Shown here: piece by piece, positions 9,301 to 18,646 of the stretch
Layout: the number at the start of each line of letters is the position of its first letter
Numbering within the stretch: the stretch's first letter is position 1
Source: Trebouxia sp. TZW2008
Taxonomy: Eukaryota > Chlorophyta > Trebouxiophyceae > Trebouxiales > Trebouxiaceae
NCBI GenBank assembly: GCA_002118135.1
Contig: BDIU01000405.1
Span: 4,361 to 23,457 of the forward strand
Direction of reading: 5' to 3'
Length of the DNA: 19,097 nt
The notes under the pieces: model-generated
The model's input: only the letters and a program-made list of their open reading frames with translations
Database searches by the model: none
What the model was told of the DNA's origin: nothing
Position numbers and translations under genes: made by a program

Positions 9301-12300
9301 TCAATACTGCCGCTTACCCTTGGCCTCTTGCGCCTTGCAGACAATCCCAACAGCAATGAAGGGAGCCTTCTTCAGTTGTGGTCAGAACTGCGCAGGCGCA
9401 GAGCGCTTTTTTGTCCAGGCAGGCGTCTACGACAGCTTTGTCTCCCAAGTAGCGGACATCACCAACGGCATGAGGCAAGGGCATGCCCTTGGGGCTAGCC
9501 CTGTGGACTGTGGTGCCATGTGTATGCCAGGACTAGCTGAGAAAGTGGCTGAAATAGTTGATGATGCTGTTCAGCGTGGAGCCAAGGCAAGCTGCTGCGC
9601 CTTGTTTGAGGCTTGTATTTCACGCAATATTGTGCCCTGGTTGCTTGGTGCGAATCTAGTTTGACGGCCTTTGTTGCGCAAGCAAATGTGTATGCATTGT
9701 TCATACCAAACATGACACTCCATCTTCAATATGAACTGCTGCACAATATGAAAGTATGTCCAGCTCCTGGTCCTTACCCTGCCTTTCTTGACATGCGGGC
9801 GTATTTGCTGCGACACACATGCACCTCGCCATGTCACATGTCTGTGTGTACATGCCCTCTCTGCAAGGAACAAAGTTCCAGGGAGCCCTGAACTACTTCA
9901 TTGCAAGATTGTTACTGCGGTGTGCAGGTGCTGGCTGGCGGTCACGTGGTGCAGCGTCCTGATGGGGGCCAGTTCTATGCTCCAACAGTCCTGGTCAAGA
10001 TCACTCCAGACATGCGTATCTGGAGGTGCGTCACGCCTTCCGTCACTGTCTTTACCAAGTCATTTTGCTGCTAATCCACCTGCTGATTGACAAAGCAACA
10101 ATCAGCAGATTTGCAAAGTCCTGCTTGACACCAAACAGACATGCTTACCTGGATGTGTATGTCATGTTCTGAGCATGCCATGCTTCTGCTATATGGCTTG
10201 CTGCATTGTCTGATACACTTGACTATAATGTAGGCAGCAGTTGGAGCCCTGCCCTCCCAAGTTCACCTAGTAATCACGCTCAGGTCATGCATAAGCTTGA
10301 GAAGATCTACAGTCAAGCTGTATCTGCTTCTTTCTGTATTACAGCTACACTGGCCATCAGTTGCTTGTGAAACAGCAGCATAGACAGCTCTTGTTTCAAG
10401 AGCGTCTGTTGTCTAGTGCAGCTGCAGCAAAGCAGGGAGCAAAGGCAGCTTGTCATTCTGCATTGAGCTGATACAGTTGACAGTGGTGACAGGGTGCCAC
10501 ACCTGCGCTGCTTGGCGCACACACCCCAAGATTGCCCACCGCTTCATGAGTGGTCAAGATCAGGCCCCATGATCAGCATCAAATGCTCATACCAGCAAAT
10601 GACTTGAATGGCTTTGCTGCTTCCTTTGTTACAGCTGCACTGGTTGACACATGCCTCTGGAACAGCAGCGCAGACAGCTGTTGTTTCAGGGGGAGTTTGC
10701 TGACCACTGTAGCTGTAGCAAAGCATGGAGCAAAGGCAGCTTGTCATGCTGCATTGAGCTGATACAGTTGACAGTGGTGACAGGGTGCCACACCTGCGCT
10801 GCTTGGTGCACACACCCCAAGATTGCCCAGCGCTGTTCATGAGTGGTCAAGATCAGGCCCCATGATCAGCATCAAATGCTCATACCAGCAAATGACTTGA
10901 ATGGCTTTGCTGCTTCCTTTGTTACAGCTGCACTGGTTGACACATGCCTCTGGAACAGCAGCACAGACAGCTGTTGTTTCAGGGGGAGTTTGCTGACCAC
11001 TGTAGCTGTAGCAAAGCATGGAGCAAAGGCAGCTTGTCATGCTGCATTGAGTTCATACAGTTGACAGTGCAGACAGAGTGCCACACCTGCGCCATGTGGT
11101 GCACAGACCCAAGATTGCCCACGGTTGTTCACGAGTGGTCAAAATCAGGCCCCATGATCAGCATCAAGTGCCCATGCCAGCAAATGACTTGACTGGCTTT
11201 GCTGCTTCCTTTGTAACAGCTGCACTGGTTGCCATATGCCTCTGGAATAGTAGCACAGACAGCTATTCAGGGGCGTTTGCTGACCATTGTAGCTGCAGTA
11301 GAGCATGGAGCAAAGCTAGCTTGTCACTTCTGCATCAACATTTAAGCAGTTGACAGTGCAGACAGAGTGCCACACCTGCCTTGCTTGACTCAAGAGGTGC
11401 AGAGTCAATCAAGGCTGGTCATGAGCGGTGGAAATCAGGCCCCATAACTTTTCATGGCAGCAGACTACTTGATTAGCTTTTGACGACTGTGCCTGAGCAA
11501 ATTCAAAGTTGACAGGATGCTTCACAGGAGCCTATCTTGCAGAGGGCATTGGGCCACTTACAGCACTAACAAGATAATGTGGCATGCATCAGCAACAATT
11601 CTGCATTGCACAGGCACAGCAAGCCTGACATGAATGTCAAGCTTATTGCCAGCATGTCAGCCTTCAAGTATGTGAGCAACCACACTCTGCAAAACATCAG
11701 AGACTTGTCAGCCCATTCATATACATACTTGATGTTGCATACATCAGCAAGAGTAGAGTGCACCTGTGCTCAGCATTGCACAGGTGCAGCAACACTCGCA
11801 TCACTGTCAAGCTTGCTGCCAGCATCCCCGCCTTCAAGTATGTGAGCAATTACACTCTGCAAAATGCCAGAGAGCTTGGTCAGATGTACTTGTATACGTA
11901 CTGGATGGCTGGCATGCTGGCACTGAGGTTGAAATGCATGTGGGCCTTGCTTTGCCTGCTCAATGCAGCCTTCTTTGCTGGCGATGGCTGAAAGCCCATC
12001 ACGCTTCAAGCCTGAAACCCTTGAGTACATGAGCAAGTACACTCTGCAAGATGCTCGAGAGCTTGGTCAGATGTGTTTCAACATGTCATCAGTTGGTTTG
12101 TCACAGTCATCAGGGGCTTAACTGTCGGCGAGCTTGACAGGCATGTGGGCCTTGCTATGCCTGCTCAATGCACCCTTTTTTGCTGGCAATGGCCAACAGC
12201 CAACATTGCTTGAAGCCTGCAACCTTTTAAGTATGTAATCAAATATGCTCTGAAAAGTGCCAGAGCTTGGTCAGATATACTTGTATATATACTTCATGGC

Positions 12301-14223
12301 TGAAATGCTGGCACTGAGCTTGACATGCATGTGGGCTGCGCTATCCCTGCTCAATACAGACGTACTTGCTGGCTGTGGCTCAAAACTAACAATGTCTGAA
12401 GTCTGCGGCTTGCAGTCATCCGCTTTGTATTAGTCCTGTCTTGAAAGCAGCATTCATCACAGTACTTCTTGCACATGAATATTCTGCCACACCAACCTTC
12501 TGCCACATCAATGCTCTGCCTTCTGCAATGATGCCAGCCTTTTGCTGATTGGCAGGTTGTGCTGAGTTGAACCACTGATGAGCAGGTGTGCTGAAATGGC
12601 TGGCATTGTAGCTGATTGCCAGTAGTCTGTGCTGAGATAATCTGGGTTTGTGCACACTGCACAGCAATAACACTGAACGGTGCCAGATGTATACACAGTG
12701 ATCAGCAGTTGTGCTGAGTCGGATTCGCAGTTGTGCAGAGATAATGCACAAACAGCAGCACAACAAAAAGATGCTGAACTGTGCAAAGTCTCTACAGGGC
12801 TGGGCCAGCGCTAGCTGTAATATTTAGCTAGCTCCTGTGCTGAAGTGTTATTGAGATGAGCTGGACTTGTTCACTGGTTATCAGTTACGCTTACTGAATT
12901 TGTACAGGGAGGAGGTGTTTGGGCCAGTGCTGGCTGTGGTGAGGTACAACACTGATGCTGAGGCAGTGGCGCTTGCCAATGATTGCCCTTTTGGACTGGG
13001 CTCAACAGTCTTCTCGGGCAGTAAAACACGTGCCAATGCAATTGCTCAGCAACTGCAGGTAGAGTTCACAAGCTGCAACATACTTGTTGTGCCTTCCTGC
13101 TCATGTTTCCACAGCGAGATGTAGGAATTCACAAGCAAAGCAAACTTGACTTGCACATACAGCCCAGTCAACTCATCTTCCAGGCTTTGCTGCTTACTGC
13201 AGTAATCGCATGCTGCAATGAACACTGCAGATGCACAACACATGCTGCTTCTACTCACTGAGGCTCTGCTTATGCTGCCTAATAGTGCAGATGTTTTGTC
13301 CCTCATTCTTGTATTGTCCAAGTCAGCGCACTCAGCTAGCTCAATGTGGGTTGCGTGGTCACCAAGGGCATGAGCTGTTCAACAGAAGCCGCCTGTTGTG
13401 TTGAACACTGCCGAAGAGCTCAACTCCTTGGTGATCATGCAATCCACATAAAGGTGGTTGAGTGCACTTATGATGCATTTACAAATGTCAAACCGGCACA
13501 GAACTCACAGCATAGATCCAGCCAAATTTGCCTGTAGTGGTTCCGTCCATAATGAGTTGAAGTACGACTCACAGCACCGTTCTGACCACGTAAGTGAGCT
13601 TATGACTGTGCAGGCTGGCATGACCAGTATCAATGACTTTGGCAGCACCTACATGTGCCAATCGCTGCCATTTGGGGGAGTGAAGGACAGTGGGTTTGAC
13701 CGCTTTGCTGGCATCGAGGGTCTGAGGGGACTGTGTGTGCCAAAAGCTGTTTGCCAAGACAGGTATCACCCTTCTCTCATGATCACATTCTGCTGCAATG
13801 CCAAGATAGCTCTTGCCTGCTGTACCACCCAAGTACTCGAGTATAGGTGGAACTCAGCAAAGCAGCAACTGAGCTCCTTTGCGTATGTCAAGGCACTTAG
13901 ACAGTGTCTTGTTTCCACAGAAGAATGTTCAGCGTTTGCAATGAGCAGGTAACATGCCTTGAAAGCTGCATTCGTGCTGTAGCTGCTGTCAAAACACAGA
14001 GCTCCAGTTTTGATGCTCTTGCAGGTTTCCCTCATGGACTCAGCTGAAGACTGTGATCCCACCCATACTGCAGTACCCAATTGGGGACAAGTCGTTCCAG
14101 TTTGCCAGTGCACTTGTCAGTATGTTCTACTCACCCAGCCTGACGGGCAACATCAGCGGCTTGAAGAGCTTGCTGCTGGCTTTGTTGCCCAGCACATCAG
14201 CCTCCTCAAGCAAGAAACTGTAG
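6314..14223 (+). CDS. ALDH22A1: Membrane-anchored aldehyde dehydrogenase, ALDH22A1-type
   Basis: Fourteen exons: 6314-6452, 6523-6653, 6731-6769, 6852-6940, 7119-7257, 7598-7642, 7936-8028, 8180-8249, 8941-9152, 9341-9586, 9928-10025, 12908-13058, 13614-13762, 14025-14223. They sum to 1800 nt (599 aa), and all phases join; plant ALDH22A1 has about 596 aa. ATG 6314 sits in GGCATGG and no in-frame ATG precedes it. Residues 14-32 form one N-terminal membrane segment, as in plant ALDH22A1 (secretory pathway). The rest is a full ALDH fold: PWN with N202, cofactor Lys K225 (IVIK), GSTDIG (280-285), general base E302 (LELGGK), catalytic C336 ([11 protein letters not shown]), and E435-E436 in EEVFGP. 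Known reaction: NAD(P)+-dependent oxidation of aldehydes to acids; the substrate is not known from sequence. Introns 2 and 10 have GC donors. Two stops (TAG TAG) end the frame. Two extra truncated exon-9 copies lie in intron 8. Confidence 0.95.
7012..7105 (+). repeat. Short tandem duplication in ALDH intron 4
   Basis: CTGCAACAAAGTCTGACAGTG at 7012 and CTGCAACAAGCTCTGACAGTG at 7084 are near-identical blocks about 72 bp apart inside the intron, just before the exon 5 acceptor. Confidence 0.7.
7335..7395 (+). other. Two GC-rich hairpins followed by a T-run in ALDH intron 5
   Basis: GCCTCT (7340-7345) and AGAGGC (7352-7357) form a six-pair stem with a 6-nt loop, extended by GGG/CCC across a small internal loop (7335-7361). 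A second small stem (GCCG 7367-7370 with CGGC 7376-7379) follows at once, then TTTTTCTTTT from 7386. The layout resembles a small structured RNA with a Pol III-type terminator, but there is no A/B box or family signature, so it may be chance. Confidence 0.3.
8281..8376 (+). repeat. Dispersed repeat, copy B (in ALDH intron 8)
   Basis: Partner of 3793-3894 (minus). Both copies lie in introns, in the sense direction of their host genes. The segment has no terminal inverted repeat or poly(A) tail that I can see, and no clear target-site duplication. It could be a short non-autonomous mobile element, or a remnant of a larger one. Confidence 0.75.
8687..8785 (+). pseudogene. Truncated tandem copy 1 of ALDH exon 9
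   Basis: After an acceptor (CTTCTGGTTGCAG) this repeats the first about 92 nt of the true exon 9, encoding [18 protein letters not shown] and onward, up to the equivalent of LIF. By hand count it differs from the true exon at 13 of 92 positions, several of them replacements (for example L to P and G to V). It then runs straight into the acceptor of copy 2 without a GT donor and lacks the GSTDIGKK half with the cofactor loop. It cannot supply a working exon by itself. Confidence 0.85.
8807..8898 (+). pseudogene. Truncated tandem copy 2 of ALDH exon 9
   Basis: This starts after ATTGCAG at 8806, 120 bp after copy 1 and 134 bp before the true exon 9 at 8941. It encodes [18 protein letters not shown] and onward to VIFV, followed by a usable GTAACG donor at 8899. 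By hand count it differs from the true exon at 21 of 92 positions, but only six of 31 residues change, so most changes are synonymous. Splicing from this donor to the true exon 9 would leave the wrong phase and hit a TAG within six codons, so inclusion would truncate the protein. Confidence 0.85.
10327..11500 (+). repeat. Tandem repeat of about 292-293 bp in ALDH intron 11
   Basis: Units begin with TGGTCAAGATCAGGCCCCAT at 10551, 10844 and (with one change) 11136. Periods are 293 and 292. A partial, more diverged unit precedes them (about 10327-10550) and a degraded start follows (about 11427-11500). The first two full units are almost identical; the third is more diverged. Each contains TTGTTACAGCTGCACTGG, an acceptor-like block, and the same open frames recur in each unit, but there is no similarity to ALDH coding exons. 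Confidence 0.92.
11580..12420 (+). repeat. Second, degenerate tandem family in ALDH intron 11
   Basis: A core AAGTATGTGAGCAA followed by ACACTCTGCAAAA recurs at 11666, 11836, 12023 (GAGTACATGAGCAA) and 12229 (AAGTATGTAATCAA), giving spacings of about 170, 187 and 206. Other shared blocks include GAGCTTGGTCAGAT, CATGTGGGCCTTGCT and TGCCTGCTCAATGCA. Copies are strongly diverged and of unequal length, so this family is older than the 293-bp array beside it. Confidence 0.8.
12550..12750 (+). repeat. Clustered GTTGTGCTGAG motifs before ALDH exon 12
   Basis: The 10-11 nt word GTTGTGCTGAG and close variants (GGTGTGCTGA, CTGTGCTGAGATAAT, GTTGTGCAGAGATAAT) occur about five times in 200 bp, at uneven spacing. 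This is a third repeat type in the same intron. Confidence 0.5.
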
Positions 14224-14280
14224 TAGTCGCCTGTGAATCGTTGAGTGGATGCCTGTGAGAGTCAGAGAATACATCGTAGC

Positions 14281-14306
14281 TTACAATTCCCTTGAGAGAA
14301 GTGTAA
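14281..14306. promoter_or_regulatory. Facing TGTAA poly(A)-type signals between convergent genes
   Basis: TGTAA on the plus strand at 14302-14306 lies about 80 bases after the ALDH stop, and TGTAA on the minus strand at 14285-14281 lies about 107 bases after the stop of the sorting-nexin-like gene. TGTAA is the typical poly(A) signal of chlorophyte algae. The two signals are only 16 bases apart, so the two 3' UTRs would overlap. Confidence 0.5.
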
Positions 14307-14391
14307 CACTGCAGATCAATGGTGACTTTGCAGTAATGCATGCCTGATTATTGCGAAACAGCCTCATGAGCTGAAAGCGGTAAACAAACTT

Positions 14392-15668
14392 TTATCTACC
14401 ATGTTGCAGAATGGATGCACAGCCGGTGCACGCAGCATACGTTGCAATGCAGCGCTCACACAACATGAACTCTTTGCAGATTTGAAGACAGCAGGACACA
14501 AACACGACCTGTTCATGATGGCTGAGTGCTAAGCTGTGAATCGAGTGATGTGGCTTTGAGGTTCTGGCTGTACCCATTGCTACGCTTACGTGCTCTGTGC
14601 ATGCACCAATATGCCCTGGCGTCCAAATCGGCAAGTCTCAAGTTGGCTCTGGATTGGCCAGTGTATCATCCTCAGAAACTCCAAACAGTTCCTCTTATAT
14701 TGCTAGTCATGTTGCAATGATGTGATTTGGGCCAAAGGCAGTTCTGCAGACACTGCCAGATGCATGACCTGCTTTTGCAGCACTCGCCCCAATGGCGTGC
14801 AGAAAACAAGTCTTTCAGCTTGCTGCTTGCAAGCCACTCTATGTGTATAGGTCTTGGCTTTCACCTCTTATTCCTTGCAGCTGCCTTTGCTGCCGCAGTC
14901 TGCAGATAGCATCAAAACTTGTTAAACTTGGCGTGAAACAGAGTGCATCTCATGAACCCCATTGAACTCACTGCTCAAAAGCTGCAACTTGTCAAGTATC
15001 CATACCTTTGATGCGTGTCGTGCACTGCGTCCTATATGTGGTCTTTCACCATCTTGCATAATGGTCTCTTCTGCTTGCTGCAGCTCGCCAGTCTACATGC
15101 ACACTCAGCTTCTTGTTTGCAATACACAGTCATGAGTTCAACGAGCATGACTTGCTGGAATTGCTGACATTGAAGAAGCACAGCTGCTTACAGCGTATGA
15201 GGATTTGGATGACAGGCTGAAGGCGCGGTCTTCTACTTTGAATGCCCTGGTTCTCCTCTTCAATGTGTCTTTAGAGGCCAAGAATCCCTCAAACCCCTGC
15301 ATGGGGTCGATCAACAAAGTTGAGTTGCATATTGTGCTTGAGAATGGCTTGTCAATGCAAACTGCAACATGACGTGCAGCTTTGACATGCACTTTGAGGC
15401 ACAACGAACCAGACTGTCCAAAGCTAAGCAACTGTTTTTCAAATGTACCTTCACTACGTTGCCATGCACTGAGTGCTCTGCTCCCAGATAATGGCCTTCC
15501 TTTTCATACAGCTGTATGCCACCAAGCAAAAAATCAGAAGCCAAGAACTGTGCATAGTAATGTGAACGTGTCAATAACAGAGCTTGCAGTTAGGGAAGCT
15601 CAGAAGCTTGCCTGCTTCTCTAGGTTGGACAACTCCTGCTCTAGCTGGGCTTTCTTGGAAGCTAGTAG
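14392..15668 (-). CDS. Sorting nexin-like protein, BAR-domain half (SNX2/Vps5 type)
   Basis: Minus-strand exon series: 15612-15668 (LLASKKAQLEQELSNLEKQ, GC donor), 15449-15547 (ends GHYLGAEHSVHGNVVK), 15192-15296 (GFEGFLASKDTLKRRTRAFK and onward), 15006-15092 (TGELQQAEETIMQDGERP), 14865-14899 (TAAAKAAARNKR), 14590-14648 (LADLDARAYWCMHRA), 14392-14471 (FMLCERCIATYAACTG, stop TAA). All have consensus acceptors and donors and join in phase. The charged, heptad-like helices follow the order of the plant SNX2 BAR domain from the LEQQLSN region to the C-terminus. Small pieces (about 10-20 residues each) seem missing between exons 1-2, 2-3 and 5-6, perhaps microexons I could not find. The family remodels endosomal membranes through a PX-BAR dimer in retromer-linked sorting. 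The N-terminal PX half is not recognised upstream, so the gene may be incomplete, highly diverged or decaying. Confidence 0.5.
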
Positions 15669-16748
15669 CTGCAAAGTTGCTGACATGCAGAATGTGCCTC
15701 TACTGTTGTGATCTCGTACTCAAGCACAGAGCATGCTATCGCAGGGCTGTCTATAGTGCAGTTGCTAGACCCTTTGTAGCAATTTGTCTGGTCTGCTGGA
15801 TTTTCAGCCCGATACGCTCCTTTGCAACGATATCCGAGAGCAAGGTACACGACTTGCGTCGGCGTCTGGGTCTATGCCTGACGTGCGTGCTTGGGCACAA
15901 AGTTTAGCCCTGATCTCTGACTTTGCCCAGTGGCTCTTTTGTGCAAAGATACCGAAGCAAATTTGTCTCAACGAGGCTTGAGAAGATCACAATTATATGC
16001 TGACGCTGACTGCGATGTCAATAGACCCACAGCCGATTGCTTGCGGGCGGTGAACAAGTTTGGCAAAGTTTCGCCAAAACGACCCTGGAGTCGATAAATT
16101 GCTCCCTGCTGCAAATCTTTGGATTTTCTGCCGTGCAGGCAGGGTTCTACACCCCCCGCTCTGCCCCGGGGGCAGGACCCCTTAAGATTGCAGCGATAGA
16201 GTATTGTCTTGCATGCATCCACACTGCTCTCTTTGCCAATACCAGCAAGGTGCAGCAGTAGCAAGCATATGCGCTGACTACCGGATGTTTTCGCAACAGA
16301 CTTTTAAAATTTGCAGCAAGTAAGCCCTGTTGCACACAGCAAATCTAATTTGGATTTCATCACACGAAAATCAGCGATTACAGCTTGCACAAAAGCTTGT
16401 TTGACGTCAAAGGACCCTTAATCATGTTGTTGACTGAGTTGTTGCAGAAAAGACTTGAGAAGGGTATCATATTCTAGCTGACTATGTTCCGCTGAAAAGA
16501 TAATCTACCTGATCAGTTAATAGTATTGTAATTTGGGTTGTAGAGCTACTGACAAGGTATGCAATCCAAAGCTCACATCCTGACTCTGACAGAGTATCTG
16601 CAGCAATTACCCGGATGTCATGCGCAGGTTAACTACATGAATGAACTAATGTACAGGTGGCTGCACTCCAGCCAAAACCCTTTCCAAAAGCAGCAGAGGC
16701 ACAGCACGCGACCTTGCATAGCAGCGTCAAGCACGGTGACCACATCCG
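15669..16748. other. Unresolved region; possible upstream exons of the SNX-like gene
   Basis: Several protein-like minus-strand snippets occur but change frame and could not be joined: LLSDIVAKERIGLKIQQTRQ (15738-15797), KSEIRAKLCAQARTSGIDPD (about 15810-15870) and EYDTLLKSFLQQLSQQHD (about 16400-16460). The last is followed in frame by a TAA and then FDVKQAFVQAVIADF. None matches a PX domain convincingly. The region should also hold the 3' UTR of the CHY-RING gene at its right end. Confidence 0.35.
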
Positions 16749-18646
16749 TCACATGGGTTCGCTGTGGTCATCATCAGAATCAGTAGGATACTCAATGATT
16801 GGTGTTTCTGTGCCGCCCGTCTGGGTTGCAGCTGAGGGCATGGGATCTGTCTGTGTAGATGTCGATGCCACAGCATCTGTCTGTGTTGCTGTGCCATTTG
16901 CATCAGCCAGGCAAGCATCAAGCTCTGCTTGATTCTCATCCACTTTGACACGCCTTGTGTTGTATGAGCGGCAATGCGTGCACTTTAGCCCCAAGATGTG
17001 GAAGGGCACCTTGCTGGCTTTGTTGCAATCATTGCACAGGATGTTGACTCTCCAGCTAGCATAGTCTGGAGGCATGGGTGTCACAGCAATCTCGTTGTCC
17101 AGATGCTGCCAATAGAGTGACAAGTCTTCATATGTCTTCATGCAAATTGGGCAGGACATCTGGTGATTCTGTCTCATGCTCTGCATGACAAAAGAACTGA
17201 TCATTTTCAAACACATATGAACAGAAGCACATACCGCACGCACACACGCTTGGCAGCCGACAAAGCCAATACTCAGAAAGTCTTGTGCAATAACACTATT
17301 GTATGGCATCTGCACAATAATAAGCAAGGCTTGTGTGCCTGCTTCATTACATGCTTGTTTTGATGTTGCCATCATACACAGACAATGGAGTCATTTACGT
17401 ACAAGATCTAGAGAGGTTGTCCTGCATGTGTGCAGGCTCAGAATACAGGGGGCAGGTCAGGGACCTACGCTCAAGCAAGCTTCATGTATGGTGTGGCCAC
17501 AATTCAGCACAGCTGTAGACTGCGTGGAGTCAAAGAGGAACTCAAAGCAGATGGGGCAGTTCTGCTTCATGCTGTCCTCCACACATGTGTGCTTCCCCTG
17601 CAAGGTAGAATTGCCCTGCTGTTAGTCACGAAGGCTGCGAAGTCGACAAGCAATGGATCTGATCAGGTCATTGGCAAAGTTCACATGTTCCTAATGGCTG
17701 TCTATGCAATCAGCTAAAAAGCTTGAAGCTGCTTGATGAGAGTGAATTATTTGATTATGCTGAACACAGCGTTGGCATGCAGCACAAGCAGTTTGAACCA
17801 GAGCAATCTTCAAGGCTAAGGCTTGTGATATAGTGGAAACACACAAAAGCAGCAGAAATGTTTTCTCAATATACCTGCAACTTCTTGTCATAGCAGCAGC
17901 CACACTTTTTGCAGTGGAAAAACTTGTCCCTGCCACCAACTCGGCAAATGCCACAGTCATTGCAGTGAAACTGCTTCTTGCCTCTGTCATCATCAAAGAA
18001 AACGCAGGTCAAGCATGTGTAATCACCAAAGCTGACAAAGCAATGCTGGCACTGCTGACTGACAGGCTGCCGCTGGTTGCACAAGGCGCATACAAGCTCT
18101 CTGACAGACTTGCGATCAAGCTCATGCCGCTTCTTGGGATCCTGCACCGCCATGCTTGTGTCACAAACTCAGCAAAAGCATTAATGAGTGCCAAATTGGA
18201 GGGTGTCTTGGCTTGAGCATCGTAGCTTACTATTTCGTCCTGTGACTTTTCCTCATTGTGGCAATGCCTGCACCAGAACACCTGGCCGCAGCATGGTGCA
18301 ACTAGTTTGCACCGTCTGCGGTAGTGCTGGCAGCCATGCTGCATCTTGCCCCTGGCCTGCTCTGCTGCGCCATTTGCGTCTTCTCTGTCACTGGCAGCGT
18401 TTGACTCAGCAGCACGGCCTTGAGCAGCAGAGAACTGACCCTGCAGGGCATCAACCTCTCACACTGACAGCCTACGTGACAGGGACGACATGTAGCTTGA
18501 ATGCATTTGAGCAGCTCTGAATTACTGGCAGTGCGAGGCTGCCCCAGTCGCAGGTTGACAAGTCCAGAGAGGCTGGTCGATACCTGCTGGTCTGTGACCG
18601 CTTGCTCGTCATCCGTCCTGATAGTGCCATTTGACTCGGCTTGCAT
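16749..18646 (-). CDS. RCHY1: CHY-zinc-finger RING E3 ubiquitin ligase (RCHY1/CHYR type)
   Basis: Minus-strand exons 18584-18646, 18231-18455, 17875-18141, 17469-17597 and 16749-17180 give 371 aa; all four GT-AG introns are phase 0. Order of domains: disordered Ala/Gln-rich N-terminus (1-60); CHY zinc finger starting at GCQHYRRRC (62-70) through [14 protein letters not shown] zinc finger (about 97-185: [38 protein letters not shown]); RING-H2 with C199, C202, C218, H220, H223, C226, C238, C241 ([27 protein letters not shown]); and a zinc ribbon with C277, C280, C295, C298 ([17 protein letters not shown]). Known family role: E2-dependent ubiquitination of regulators (animal Pirh2; plant MIEL1/CHYR1). 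The typical protein ends soon after the SYNTR motif. This one adds about 68 residues with TQT motifs at 327, 337 and 347 and an acidic DSDDDH end. The ATG at 18644-18646 is the first in the frame of exon 1. Confidence 0.93.

Noticed and set aside
10327..12420. CRISPR array
   Set aside because: Repeat units are about 170-293 bp with no short repeat/spacer alternation, and they lie in a nuclear intron.
14212..14220. Peroxisomal PTS1 at the ALDH C-terminus (ends SKKL)
   Set aside because: The last three residues are KKL, not a canonical SKL-type tripeptide, and the N-terminal membrane anchor argues for the secretory route known for plant ALDH22.
14221..14247. TAG read as glutamine (ulvophyte-type code), extending ALDH to the TGA at 14245
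   Set aside because: All glutamines in the 599-aa ALDH model and the other conserved exons use CAA or CAG, and no TAG/TAA is needed inside any conserved exon. The protein already has the normal family length at TAG.
15148..15372. Plus-strand open frame with IADIEEAQLLTAYEDL
   Set aside because: It is the antisense of minus-strand exon 15192-15296, which has consensus splice sites and joins in phase with neighbouring exons; the plus frame has no fitting neighbours.
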